The position numbers and the translations under genes were made by a program. Shown here in pieces: positions 8,716 to 17,185 of a DNA stretch of 64,000 nt. Source of the DNA: Streptomyces griseosporeus (GTDB lineage Bacteria; Actinomycetota; Actinomycetes; Streptomycetales; Streptomycetaceae); the NCBI RefSeq assembly GCF_014656055.1, contig NZ_BNBR01000005.1, forward strand, positions 186,001 to 250,000, given 5' to 3'. The notes beneath the pieces are model-generated. The model was not told the DNA's origin, made no database searches, and worked only from the letters and a program-made list of their open reading frames with translations. The stretch's first letter is position 1. Every line of letters starts with the position of its first letter.

Positions 8716-9174
8716 CGAGCCACCTCCTCCCGTCCGCCGAGCGGACCTCGCCGCGCCCCTCTTTTCTACGGCACGGCACTGACAAATGAGAGGCCCAACT
8801 CCGGTTCGGCCGCGCCGGTTTTGCGACGTTTGGAAAACCGGCGCACGGAGCGGGCGCCGGACCACGGTAGGCCCGCGGGCACCGTCAGCCAATCTGGTTA
8901 TCCACAGGGCATGTGGACGACGGCCCGGATGCTGTGGAGAACTCCGCAAAACCTGTGCACGACCCGGTGGACAGCGCTGTGAACAAGCTCGCTCGCCTCC
9001 TGAGAAAGCGCCGCTGACCTGCGCTTTCAACATCCACCGGCTGTGCAGAAGAAAAAGTTTCCCGGTCGGCTCAAGATCACTTCGAGCACTGTGCACAAGG
9101 ACACGCACACAGAGGCGAAGTAAGGGTCACTTAGCAGTTGCACGTCTTACCTGTGGATGGATAGATTGGTGCTC
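8716..9174. promoter_or_regulatory. dnaB / MATE divergent intergenic region with DnaA-box-like motifs
   Basis: A 459-bp gap between two divergent genes. It contains an exact TTATCCACA at 8898-8906, and one-mismatch boxes TGTGGACGA (8912-8920) and TGTGGAGAA (8933-8941). A weaker TGTGGATGG lies at 9152-9160, immediately before the MATE start. I see no open frame with coding character here. Confidence 0.6.
8898..8906 (+). promoter_or_regulatory. Consensus DnaA box upstream of dnaB
   Basis: TTATCCACA exactly matches the classical 9-mer, 183 bp upstream of the dnaB start. Two one-mismatch boxes in the opposite orientation follow within 35 bp. Confidence 0.6.
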
Positions 9175-10512
9175 ATGACACAGGCTCCCGCGACCCCCAA
9201 AGCTGCCCGGCGACGGCACGACCGCGAGATCGTCGCGCTGGCCGTCCCGGCCTTCGGCGCGCTCGTCGCCGAGCCGCTCTTCGTCATGGCCGACAGTGCG
9301 ATCGTCGGCCATCTCGGCACCGCCCAGCTCGCCGGGCTCGGCGTCGCCTCCGCCCTGCTGACGACCGCCGTCAGCGTCTTCGTCTTCCTCGCCTACGCCA
9401 CCACGGCGGCCGTCGCCCGCCGCGTCGGCGCCGGCGATCTCCCGGCCGCGATCCGCCAGGGCATGGACGGCATCTGGCTCGCCCTGCTGCTGGGCGCCGC
9501 CGTCATCGCCGTCACCCTGCCCGCCGCCCCCGGCATCGTCGACCTCTTCGGCGCGTCCTCCACAGCGGCTCCGTACGCCACCACCTATCTGCGGATCTCC
9601 TCGCTCGGCATCCCGGCCATGCTCGTCGTGCTCGCGGCGACCGGCGTCCTGCGCGGACTCCAGGACACGAGGACACCGCTCTACGTCGCGATCGCGGGCT
9701 TCGTCGCCAACGCCGCGCTCAATGCCGTCCTCGTCTACGGCGCCGACCTGGGCATCGCGGGCTCGGCCTGGGGCACGGTCATCGCCCAGTGCGGCATGGC
9801 CGCCGTCTACCTCACGGTGGTCGTACGCGGCGCCCGTCGGCACGGCGCCTCGCTGCGCCCCGACGCCGCGGGGATACGCGCCTCCGCACAGGCCGGCGTA
9901 CCGCTCCTGGTCCGCACGCTCTCCCTGCGGGCCATCCTGATGATCGCCACGGCCGTCGCCGCCCGGCTCGGTGACGCCGACATCGCCGCCCACCAGATCA
10001 TCCTGTCGCTGTGGAGCCTGCTGGCCTTCGCCCTCGACGCCATCGCCATCGCGGGACAGGCGATCATCGGACGGTACCTGGGGGCCGGTGACACGCAGGG
10101 CGCCCGAGACGCCTGCCGCCGCATGGTGGAGTGGGGCGTCGCCGTCGGCGTCGTCCTGGGCGTCCTCGTCGTCCTCGCCCGGCCGCTGTTCCTGCCGCTG
10201 TTCACGAGTGACTCCGCGGTGACGGACGCGGCACTGCCCGCCCTGGTCATCGTGGCGCTCTCCCAGCCGGTCTCCGGCATCGTCTTCGTCCTCGACGGCG
10301 TCCTCATGGGCGCGGGCGACGGGCCGTACCTCGCGTGGGCGATGCTGATCACGCTGGCCGTCTTCACCCCGGTCGCCCTGCTCGTGCCGACGCTGGGCGG
10401 CGGGCTGACCGCCCTGTGGGCCGCCATGACGCTGATGATGCTCGTACGGATGGTGACGCTGTGGCTGCGCAGCCGCTCGGGCCGGTGGCTGGTCACGGGG
10501 GCGACGCGCTGA
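9175..10512 (+). CDS. MATE family efflux transporter
   Basis: 445 residues with 12 predicted hydrophobic helices in two homologous halves (MatE, PF01554). Typical sequences are PLFVMADSAIVGHLGTAQLAGLG near the start and a matching repeat after residue 240. Family members export cationic drugs or metabolites using Na+ or H+. Some Actinobacteria lineages carry this gene beside dnaB, next to the DinF branch. The ATG at 9175 is chosen; the frame opens at 9157 but a DnaA-like box overlaps that region. Transcription converges on rplI. Confidence 0.9.
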   Translation: MTQAPATPKAARRRHDREIVALAVPAFGALVAEPLFVMADSAIVGHLGTAQLAGLGVASALLTTAVSVFVFLAYATTAAVARRVGAGDLPAAIRQGMDGIWLALLLGAAVIAVTLPAAPGIVDLFGASSTAAPYATTYLRISSLGIPAMLVVLAATGVLRGLQDTRTPLYVAIAGFVANAALNAVLVYGADLGIAGSAWGTVIAQCGMAAVYLTVVVRGARRHGASLRPDAAGIRASAQAGVPLLVRTLSLRAILMIATAVAARLGDADIAAHQIILSLWSLLAFALDAIAIAGQAIIGRYLGAGDTQGARDACRRMVEWGVAVGVVLGVLVVLARPLFLPLFTSDSAVTDAALPALVIVALSQPVSGIVFVLDGVLMGAGDGPYLAWAMLITLAVFTPVALLVPTLGGGLTALWAAMTLMMLVRMVTLWLRSRSGRWLVTGATR

Positions 10513-10539
10513 CCGTTCCTCACGGGCGACCCGCTGACC

Positions 10540-10553
10540 GTTTCACGTGAAAC
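10540..10553. other. parS site
   Basis: Perfect GTTTCACGTGAAAC between the convergent MATE and rplI genes, just before the shared terminator. Confidence 0.92.
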
Positions 10554-10581
10554 ACGACGCGGGCACAGGAAGCTGACACGA

Positions 10582-10616
10582 AAAGGGGCCGCATCCCGGA
10601 AGGATGCGGCCCCTTT
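10582..10616. terminator. Bidirectional terminator between MATE gene and rplI
   Basis: A perfect 15-bp stem (AAAGGGGCCGCATCC / GGATGCGGCCCCTTT) with a 5-nt loop. The stem ends in A/T on both sides, so it can act from either direction. It serves the rpsF-ssb-rpsR-rplI transcript. Confidence 0.88.
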
Positions 10617-10651
10617 CACTGGCTCAAGCGAGCGCAGCGATCACGCGGCGG

Positions 10652-11098
10652 TCAGGCCGCGACGACCTCGATGTTGACCTTGGCGGCAACCTCGGGGTGC
10701 AGACGCACGGACGTCTCGTGGGCGCCCAGGGTCTTGATCGGCGCGCCGAGCTCGATGCGGCGCTTGTCGACCTCGGGACCGCCGGCGGCCTTGATCGCGG
10801 AAGCGACGTCGGCCGGGGTGACGGAACCGAAGAGACGGCCGGCGTCGCCGGAGCGAACGGCCAGACGGACCTTCACACCCTCGAGCTGGGCCTTGATCTG
10901 GTTGGCCTGCTCGATGGTCTGGATCTCGTGGATCTTGCGAGCACGACGGATCTGCTCGACGTCCTTCTCGCCACCCTTGGTCCAACGGATCGCGAAGTTC
11001 CGCGGGATCAGGTAGTTGCGAGCGTAGCCGTCCTTGACGTCGACGACGTCGCCCGCGGCACCGAGGCCGGAGACCTCGTGGGTGAGGATGATCTTCAT
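10652..11098 (-). CDS. rplI: 50S ribosomal protein L9 (bL9)
   Basis: 148 residues. It binds 23S rRNA near the L1 stalk with its N-domain and reaches out with a long helix. The N-domain opening MKIILTHEVSGLGAAGDVV and the conserved GYARNYLIP (residues 24-32) are diagnostic. The C-domain LFGSVTPADVASAI is also standard. It is the last gene of the rpsF-ssb-rpsR-rplI cluster and lies 18 bp after rpsR. Confidence 0.98.
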   Translation of the reverse strand: MKIILTHEVSGLGAAGDVVDVKDGYARNYLIPRNFAIRWTKGGEKDVEQIRRARKIHEIQTIEQANQIKAQLEGVKVRLAVRSGDAGRLFGSVTPADVASAIKAAGGPEVDKRRIELGAPIKTLGAHETSVRLHPEVAAKVNIEVVAA

Positions 11099-11116
11099 GA
11101 GTCGGTCACCCTTCCC

Positions 11117-11353
11117 TTAGCGCGCGGTGGACGTGTAGGGCAGCAGCGCCATCTCACGGCTGTTCTTGACGGCCGTGGCGACGTCACGCTGGTGCTGCGT
11201 GCAGTTGCCGGTCACGCGGCGGGCACGGATCTTGCCGCGGTCGGAAATGAACTTCCGCAGCATGTTCGTGTCCTTGTAGTCCACGTACGTGACCTTGTCC
11301 TTGCAGAAAGCGCAGACCTTCTTCTTCGGCTTGCGCACAGGCGGCTTCGCCAT
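11117..11353 (-). CDS. rpsR: 30S ribosomal protein S18 (bS18), cysteine-containing form
   Basis: 78 residues. It pairs with S6 on the 30S platform. The N-terminus is basic (KPPVRKPKKK), followed by CAFCKDK and later GNCTQHQ, the cysteine set of the zinc-binding (C+) paralogue. Streptomyces usually have a second zinc-free S18 elsewhere that replaces this one under zinc starvation; that gene is not in the window. The AGGAG ribosome site sits 7 nt before the ATG. It is 81 bp after ssb. Confidence 0.97.
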   Translation of the reverse strand: MAKPPVRKPKKKVCAFCKDKVTYVDYKDTNMLRKFISDRGKIRARRVTGNCTQHQRDVATAVKNSREMALLPYTSTAR

Positions 11354-11434
11354 GGTGATTCTCCTGTGTGATCAAGAAGTTTGGGTACGACCCGCCCTCG
11401 ACCGTGCCGGGCCCGGAACACCGGGCCGGTGGGC

Positions 11435-12019
11435 CTAGAAGGGGGGCTCGTCCGAGTAGCCGCCGCCACCGCCGCTGCCGCCGGAGCCACCGCCCCAGCC
11501 GCCGCCCTGGTTGCCACCGGCGGGAGCGCCGGTCGCCCAGGGGTCGTCGGCGGGAGCGCCGCCGCCCTGCGGGGCACCGCCGGGGCCGCCACCCCAGCCG
11601 CCGCCCTGCTGGCCGCCACCGCCACCGCCGCTGTAGCCACCCTGGCCGCCGCGACCGGCGGTCTTGGTGACCTTGGCCGTGGCATTGCGCAGGCTGGGGC
11701 CGACTTCCTCGACGTCCAGCTCGTAGACCGTGCGCTTGACGCCCTCACGGTCCTCGTAGGACCGCTGCTTCAGCCGGCCCTGCACGATGACGCGCATGCC
11801 TCGCTGGAGCGACTCGGCGACGTTCTCCGCCGCCTGACGCCAGACCGAGCAGGTCAGGAACAGGCTCTCGCCGTCCTTCCACTCGTTGGTCTGACGGTCG
11901 AAGGTGCGGGGAGTGGACGCGATACGGAACTTCGCGACCGCCGCACCGGAAGGGGTGAAGCGCAGCTCGGGGTCGTCGACAAGATTGCCGATGACCGTGA
12001 TGACGGTCTCGCCTGCCAT
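11435..12019 (-). CDS. ssb: Single-stranded DNA-binding protein
   Basis: 194 residues. The OB fold occupies residues 1-110 (MAGETVITVIGNLVDDPELRF, then SLFLTCSVWRQAAENVAES). A linker of about 65 residues made almost only of Gly, Gln and Ala follows. The last residues end in the acidic DEPPF tip that binds partner proteins. SSB coats single strands at forks and recruits repair and replication enzymes. It lies between rpsF and rpsR in the conserved cluster. The linker codes for the very GC-rich, repetitive stretch at about 11450-11650. Confidence 0.98.
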   Translation of the reverse strand: MAGETVITVIGNLVDDPELRFTPSGAAVAKFRIASTPRTFDRQTNEWKDGESLFLTCSVWRQAAENVAESLQRGMRVIVQGRLKQRSYEDREGVKRTVYELDVEEVGPSLRNATAKVTKTAGRGGQGGYSGGGGGGQQGGGWGGGPGGAPQGGGAPADDPWATGAPAGGNQGGGWGGGSGGSGGGGGYSDEPPF

Positions 12020-12099
12020 GGGGGAACCTCTCGGCGGGTTTGCTGCTGGCTGCTGGTGGTGCTGCTACTCGAGACCCGAGATCAGCTGAGCGGGGAAGC

Positions 12100-12390
12100 T
12101 CAGTGGGTCTCGGGACGGAGGACCTTGGTCCGGAGGACCGACTCGTTCAGGTTCATCTGGCGGTCGAGCTCCTTGACGACCGCAGGCTCGGCCTGCAGGT
12201 CGATGACCGAGTAGATGCCCTCGGGCTTCTTCTTGATCTCGTACGCGAGACGACGACGGCCCCAGGTGTCGACCTTCTCCACCTTGCCGTTGCCCTCACG
12301 GACGACGGAGAGGAAGTTCTCGATCAGGGGGGCGACAGCGCGCTCCTCCAGATCGGGGTCGAGGATGACCATCACCTCGTAGTGACGCAT
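12100..12390 (-). CDS. rpsF: 30S ribosomal protein S6 (bS6)
   Basis: 96 residues. The start MRHYEVMVILDPDLEE and the internal GRRRLAYEIKKKPEGIY are diagnostic. The ATG at 12390 has a very strong AAAGGAGGTG ribosome site 8 nt upstream, which decides it over a longer in-frame opening to 12570. It is the first gene of the rpsF-ssb-rpsR-rplI cluster. In many bacteria the S6:S18 complex represses this cluster by binding a leader structure; the leader here was not folded. Confidence 0.97.
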   Translation of the reverse strand: MRHYEVMVILDPDLEERAVAPLIENFLSVVREGNGKVEKVDTWGRRRLAYEIKKKPEGIYSVIDLQAEPAVVKELDRQMNLNESVLRTKVLRPETH

Positions 12391-12666
12391 GTGGAACCCA
12401 CCTCCTTTGGACTCAGCGGCCACGGTCGTTCCGTGGCAGGAGGGTTGTGATGCGTACGCAACGGTATCGGCCACCACTGACAATCGGGGGGCTCCGCGGG
12501 GATTCCCGTCGGGATCCCCCTCCGTGGCCTGGGCAGACACCGGTGCAGACGGTACAGAGTACCCGCACACCGGCTTCCGGTTGAAATCCGGCCCCCAGGA
12601 CCGTCAATCTGTACACATCGGGTGTGTATGGCGCTACGATGCGCCGCCTTCCGCAGGAGGTGCCCT

Positions 12667-12978
12667 ATGGCACAGGCATTGCGACCCAACACCGCCGGAG
12701 GCCTCTTCGCCACGGACGGCAAGCCCCATCCCCTCCAGGACGCCCTGCTCGCGGTGACCCTGGTGCTGGGCATCACGTCCTTCGTCACCGCGATGTTCCA
12801 CAGCCTGCACCTGCTCAGCTCCTGGACGGGGCTGGTGGGCATCCTCACGGGTGCGTACGGCCAGTGGATCTCGGAGACGACCCGCGAACGCTTCGGCCTC
12901 ATTCTGGGCCTCGGTGCCTCAGGGGTCGGCTTCTTCCTGGGCATGGCGCACGGCGGCCTCTTCGGCGGGCTCTTCTGA
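12667..12978 (+). CDS. Small conserved membrane protein of unknown function
   Basis: 103 residues. A polar N-terminus of about 20 residues is followed by three hydrophobic segments (around VTLVLGITSFVTAMF, LSSWTGLVGILTGAYG and FGLILGLGASGVGFFLGMA). No catalytic motif is visible. The ATG at 12667 has GGAGGT 6 nt upstream, a good site. It is divergent from rpsF and lies 233 bp before the femX-like gene. I recognise it only as a gene usually found at this place in Streptomyces. Confidence 0.75.
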   Translation: MAQALRPNTAGGLFATDGKPHPLQDALLAVTLVLGITSFVTAMFHSLHLLSSWTGLVGILTGAYGQWISETTRERFGLILGLGASGVGFFLGMAHGGLFGGLF

Positions 12979-13211
12979 CCCACCAGGGCCCCACCAGCAC
13001 CCCACGAAGACCCCACCAGGACCTCACCGGGGTCCCCCGGGCGGCCCACCATGACCTCCCCCGGACCCCACCGGAACCCGCCCGGCCGCCCGGCGACCGG
13101 GCGAAGGTTCCGTCCGCCCAGTCGGGGCGCGCGCACGGCGCAGTAGGCTTCGGCGCGAGAGCCGGAGCCCCTGAACCCATGGGGACACACCAGCCCGAGG
13201 AGCGCCCCGAC

Positions 13212-14330
13212 ATGAGTCTGACCCTGAGGACCATCAGCCGTGAGCAGCATCTGGCCTACATCCAGAGCCTGCCGTCGGCGAGTCACATGCAGGTCCCGGC
13301 CTGGGCGGACGTCAAGGCGGAGTGGCGTTCGGAGAACCTCGGATGGTTCGACAAGTCCGGCCAGCTGGTCGGCGTGGGCCTGGTCCTCTACCGGCAGCTG
13401 CCGAAGATCAAGCGCTACCTCGCCTACCTGCCCGAGGGCCCGGTCATCAACTGGTTCGCGCCGAATCTGCAGGAATGGATCGAGCCGATGCTGGCGCACC
13501 TGAAGCAGCAGGGCGCCTTCTCCGTGAAGATGGGCCCGCCGGTGATCATCCGGCGCTGGAACGCCGACACCATCAAGAAGGGCATCCAGGACCAGGACGT
13601 GAAGCGCCTGCGCGACCTGGAGGCCGACTTCATCGAGCCGCGCGCCTTCGAGGTGTCCGACAAGCTGCGCCGTATGGGCTGGCAGCAGGGCGAGGACGGC
13701 GGCGCCGGCTTCGGCGACGTGCAGCCGCGCTACGTCTTCCAGGTGCCGCTCGCCAACCGGTCCCTGGAAGAGGTCCACAAGAACTTCAACCAGCTGTGGC
13801 GGCGCAACATCAAGAAGGCCGAGAAGGCCGGCGTCGAGGTCGTCCAGGGCGGCTACCACGACCTGGAGGAGTGGCAGCGGCTGTACGAGATCACGGCCGT
13901 GCGCGACCACTTCCGGCCCCGCCCGCTGTCGTACTTCCAGCGCATGTGGACGGCCCTCAACAGCGAGGACCCCAACCGCATGCGGCTGTACTTCGCACGG
14001 CACAACGGCGTGAACCTCGCCGCGGCGACGATGCTGGTCGTCGGCGGCCACGTCTGGTACTCCTACGGCGCCTCCGACAACATCGGCCGTGAGGTCCGCC
14101 CGTCGAACGCCATGCAGTGGACGATGCTGCGCGACGCGTACGCGCTCGGCGCCACCGTCTACGACCTGCGCGGCATCTCCGACTCGCTGGACGAGACCGA
14201 CCACCTCTTCGGCCTGATCCAGTTCAAGGTCGGCACCGGCGGGCAGGCGGCCGAGTACCTCGGCGAGTGGGACTTCCCGCTGAACAAGCTGCTGCACAAG
14301 GCGCTCGACATCTACATGTCGCGTCGCTGA
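13212..14330 (+). CDS. femX: FemX/FemABX-type aminoacyltransferase (lipid II:glycine glycyltransferase-like)
   Basis: 372 residues. Fem proteins use aminoacyl-tRNA to add amino acids to the peptidoglycan stem as the interpeptide bridge. Streptomyces peptidoglycan has a single Gly bridge on LL-diaminopimelate, which fits. Two GNAT-like halves are seen. Typical elements are SHMQVPAWADVKAEW (residues about 24-38), the coiled region NFNQLWRRNIKKAEKAGVEV (about 194-213), and YDLRGISDSLDETDHLFGL near the end. The start is set by GAGGAG 10 nt upstream of the ATG. The racemase-like gene follows after 59 bp. Confidence 0.88.
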   Translation: MSLTLRTISREQHLAYIQSLPSASHMQVPAWADVKAEWRSENLGWFDKSGQLVGVGLVLYRQLPKIKRYLAYLPEGPVINWFAPNLQEWIEPMLAHLKQQGAFSVKMGPPVIIRRWNADTIKKGIQDQDVKRLRDLEADFIEPRAFEVSDKLRRMGWQQGEDGGAGFGDVQPRYVFQVPLANRSLEEVHKNFNQLWRRNIKKAEKAGVEVVQGGYHDLEEWQRLYEITAVRDHFRPRPLSYFQRMWTALNSEDPNRMRLYFARHNGVNLAAATMLVVGGHVWYSYGASDNIGREVRPSNAMQWTMLRDAYALGATVYDLRGISDSLDETDHLFGLIQFKVGTGGQAAEYLGEWDFPLNKLLHKALDIYMSRR

Positions 14331-14389
14331 GCCGTCGCACTCCCTCACCTCCCTAGACCGCTAAGACCAGAAAGGTTCCAGGTCCGGCC

Positions 14390-15421
14390 ATGGCGCTCAC
14401 GCTCTACGTCGACACCGCGCGCTGGCGGGCGCACCACAAGCACGTGCAGGAGCAGTTCCCCGGGCTCGTCCCGGTCTGCAAGGGCAACGGCTACGGCTTC
14501 GGGCACGAGCGGCTGGCCGAGGAGGCCACGCGGCTGGGTGCGGACCTGCTCGCCGTCGGCACGACGTACGAGGCCGCCCGGATCAAGGACTACTTCGGCG
14601 GCGACCTGCTGGTGCTGACGCCGTACCGGCGCGGCGAGGAGCCGGTGCCGCTGCCGGACCGGGTCATCCGCTCGGTGTCGTCGATCGACGGCGTGTACGG
14701 CCTGGTCGGTGCCCGTGTGGTCATCGAGGTGATGTCCTCGATGAAGCGGCACGGCATCAGCGAGCAGGACCTGGCGCAGCTGCACGCCGCCATAGAGAAC
14801 GTGCGCCTGGAGGGCTTCGCCATCCACCTGCCGCTGGACCGCACCGACGGCTCGGACGCCGTCGAGGAGGTCATCGGCTGGATGGACCGGCTGCGGGCCG
14901 CCCGGCTGCCGCTGCACACGATGTTCGTCAGCCACCTCAAGGCCGAGGAACTCCACCGGCTCCAGCAGCAGTTCCCGCAGACCCGCTTCCGCGCCCGGAT
15001 CGGCACCCGGCTGTGGCTCGGCGACCACGAGGCCACCGAGTACCGCGGTGCCGTCCTGGACGTCACGCGCGTCTCCAAGGGCGACCGGTTCGGCTACCGG
15101 CAGCAGAAGGCGGCCTCCGACGGCTTCCTGGTGGTCGTGGCGGGCGGTACGTCGCACGGGGTGGGCCTGGAGGCCCCGAAGGCGATGCACGGCGTCATGC
15201 CGCGCGCCAAGGGCGTCGCCCGCGCCGGCCTCGCGACGGTGAACCGGAACCTGTCGCCGTTCGTCTGGGCGGGCAAGCAGCGCTGGTTCGCCGAGCCGCC
15301 GCACATGCAGGTGTCGATCCTGTTCGTGCCGTCCGACGCCGAGGAGCCGAAGGTCGGCGACGAGCTGGTGGCCCATTTGCGGCACACCACCACGCAGTTC
15401 GACCGGATCGTGGACCGCTGA
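14390..15421 (+). CDS. Alanine racemase-fold (type III PLP) protein
   Basis: 343 residues. The N-terminal barrel with PVCKGNGYGFGHERLAEEA (from about residue 26) matches the PLP-lysine segment of alanine racemases (K31, usually AVVKANAYGHG). An RIGTRLWLGD stretch (residues about 202-211) resembles the phosphate-binding or tail region. It lacks much of the normal C-terminal domain sequence, and the usual catalytic Tyr of that domain is not obvious. It is therefore better called racemase-like than alr. The tight pairing with femX suggests a part in peptidoglycan amino acids. Confidence 0.8.
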   Translation: MALTLYVDTARWRAHHKHVQEQFPGLVPVCKGNGYGFGHERLAEEATRLGADLLAVGTTYEAARIKDYFGGDLLVLTPYRRGEEPVPLPDRVIRSVSSIDGVYGLVGARVVIEVMSSMKRHGISEQDLAQLHAAIENVRLEGFAIHLPLDRTDGSDAVEEVIGWMDRLRAARLPLHTMFVSHLKAEELHRLQQQFPQTRFRARIGTRLWLGDHEATEYRGAVLDVTRVSKGDRFGYRQQKAASDGFLVVVAGGTSHGVGLEAPKAMHGVMPRAKGVARAGLATVNRNLSPFVWAGKQRWFAEPPHMQVSILFVPSDAEEPKVGDELVAHLRHTTTQFDRIVDR

Positions 15422-15439
15422 GCGGACGCCGCACAGCGC

Positions 15440-15475
15440 GAAGGCCGTACTCGGAGACCTCCGGGTACGGCCTTC
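15440..15475 (+). terminator. Terminator after the femX-racemase pair
   Basis: GAAGGCCGTAC / GTACGGCCTTC with a 14-nt loop that can pair further. It lies between two convergent genes. Confidence 0.75.
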
Positions 15476-15512
15476 TGCGTCGGGCTTCTACGACGCCACG
15501 GACGCTGTTCGC

Positions 15513-17039
15513 TCAGAGCGAACGGCCGCTCGATGTGCCGGTGTCCGGCAGCGTGCCCTTCTCCTGGCCGCCCCATTCCACCTGGGGGCCCTCGTAATGG
15601 GCCGCGTGCCGGGGCGGATGGGCCGCGGCACCGAGCACGAACCTGTCCTCCGCTCCGTCGAGGACACCGCCCGAGGGGTCGTCGTCCCCGGCCCGGCGGA
15701 CCACGTCCCGCTCCGGCATGAGGATGTCGCGCACCACGACCGCGCACAGGTACAGCGTGCCCAGCAGATGCACGCCGATCGCCCAGTGGTAGCCGTCGGT
15801 CGGCAGTCCCTTGTGGGCGTCGCCGCTGGTCGTGTAGGCGAGGTACATCCAGATCCCGAGGAAGTACGCCACCTCACAGGCCTGCCAGATCAGGAAGTCC
15901 CGCCACTTGGGCCGGGCGAGCACGGCCAGCGGGACCATCCACAGCACGTACTGCGGCGAGTAGACCTTGTTGGTGAGGATGAACGCCGCCACGATCAGGA
16001 AGGCCAGCTGGGCGAAGCGCGGCCGGCGCGGCGCGGTGAACGTGAGGACGGCGATGCCCACGCAGCACAGCAGCATCAGCAGTGTGGCGAGGGTGTTGAC
16101 GGTGTCCGTGGTGAGCGGGTCGCTGGAGTTCTGGGCGAGGATCAGCCAGAAGGAGCCGAAGTCGACGCCCCGTTCCTGGCTGAAGCGGTAGAACTTCGAC
16201 CAGCCCTCGAACGCGAAGAGCATCACGGGCAGGTTCACCACGAGCCACGCCACGGCCGCGCCGGCGACCGCCTTGCCGAAGTCCCGCCACTTGCCCGCAC
16301 GCCAGCACAGCACGAGCAGCGGGCCGAGCAGGAAGACGGGATAGAGCTTGGCGGCCGTGGCCAGGCCCAGCAGGACGCCGAAGGCGAGCGAGCGGCCGCG
16401 GGCCCACATCAGCATCGCCGCGGCCGTCAGGGCGACCGCCAGCAGGTCCCAGTTGATGGTGGCGGTGAGCGCGAAGGCAGGCGCAAGGGCGACCAGCAGA
16501 CCGTCCCAGGGGCGCCGGGCGTGCGTGCGGGTGACACAGACCGCGATGACGGCCGCGCAGGCCATCAGCATCCCGGCGTTGGCCATCCAGTACCACTTCT
16601 CCTGGTGCTGGATGCTGCCGCCGTCGGGGGTCAGCCAGGCGGCCACCTCCATGAACACACCGGTCAGCACCGGGTACTCGAGGTAGTCCATGTCGCCGGG
16701 CAGCTTGTCGAAGTACGGCACGAGCCCGTCGGCGAAGCCACGCCCCTGGTACAGGTGCGGGATGTCCGAGTAGCAGGCGTGCGTGTACTGGGAGCTGGCG
16801 CCGAAGAACCAGGCGCCGTTGTAGCAGGGCGCCTTCTGGACCAGCCCGAGAGCGAACACGCCGATCGCCACGAGCGCAATGATCCGCACGGGCGTCCACC
16901 ACGACGTCCCGGTCAGGGCGCGCCGCCCGAGGGGACCACCGATCAGCTCACTGCCGGCCGCGGCCACCGCATCGTCCGTGGTGGGCCGCACCGGTTCGGA
17001 CTCCTGCACGCGCATCGGCGTCGATTCTGCACTGGGCAT
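15513..17039 (-). CDS. Integral membrane glycosyltransferase, GT87-like
   Basis: 508 residues with about ten hydrophobic segments. An extracellular loop after the first helix has the pattern of polyprenyl-phosphate-sugar dependent mannosyltransferases of the GT-C type, with conserved YPVLTGVFMEVAAWL. Such enzymes build lipoglycans or glycoproteins at the outer membrane face; substrate unknown. The C-terminal tail of about 60 residues is polar. The ATG at 17039 is chosen over one at 17048 because AGGA lies 8 nt before it. It is divergent from nothing; the PBP gene lies upstream in the same direction. Confidence 0.78.
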   Translation of the reverse strand: MPSAESTPMRVQESEPVRPTTDDAVAAAGSELIGGPLGRRALTGTSWWTPVRIIALVAIGVFALGLVQKAPCYNGAWFFGASSQYTHACYSDIPHLYQGRGFADGLVPYFDKLPGDMDYLEYPVLTGVFMEVAAWLTPDGGSIQHQEKWYWMANAGMLMACAAVIAVCVTRTHARRPWDGLLVALAPAFALTATINWDLLAVALTAAAMLMWARGRSLAFGVLLGLATAAKLYPVFLLGPLLVLCWRAGKWRDFGKAVAGAAVAWLVVNLPVMLFAFEGWSKFYRFSQERGVDFGSFWLILAQNSSDPLTTDTVNTLATLLMLLCCVGIAVLTFTAPRRPRFAQLAFLIVAAFILTNKVYSPQYVLWMVPLAVLARPKWRDFLIWQACEVAYFLGIWMYLAYTTSGDAHKGLPTDGYHWAIGVHLLGTLYLCAVVVRDILMPERDVVRRAGDDDPSGGVLDGAEDRFVLGAAAHPPRHAAHYEGPQVEWGGQEKGTLPDTGTSSGRSL

Positions 17040-17111
17040 GGGGCACATCCTGCCGTACGAGGCTGGGAATACGCCGAGGGCCGCCGCACCGAAGTCGGTG
17101 CGGCGGCCCTC

Positions 17112-17125
17112 GTTTCACGTGAAAC
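17112..17125. other. parS site
   Basis: Perfect GTTTCACGTGAAAC between the GT87-like gene and the PBP gene. Confidence 0.92.
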
Positions 17126-17148
17126 ACGCAGATGCTCCGCGTCCAGAT

Positions 17149-17162
17149 GTTTCACGTGAAAC
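17149..17162. other. parS site
   Basis: Perfect GTTTCACGTGAAAC, 37 bp from the previous one, about 24 bp after the PBP stop codon. Confidence 0.92.
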
Positions 17163-17185
17163 ACCCATGGGGGGCGACAAGGCGC

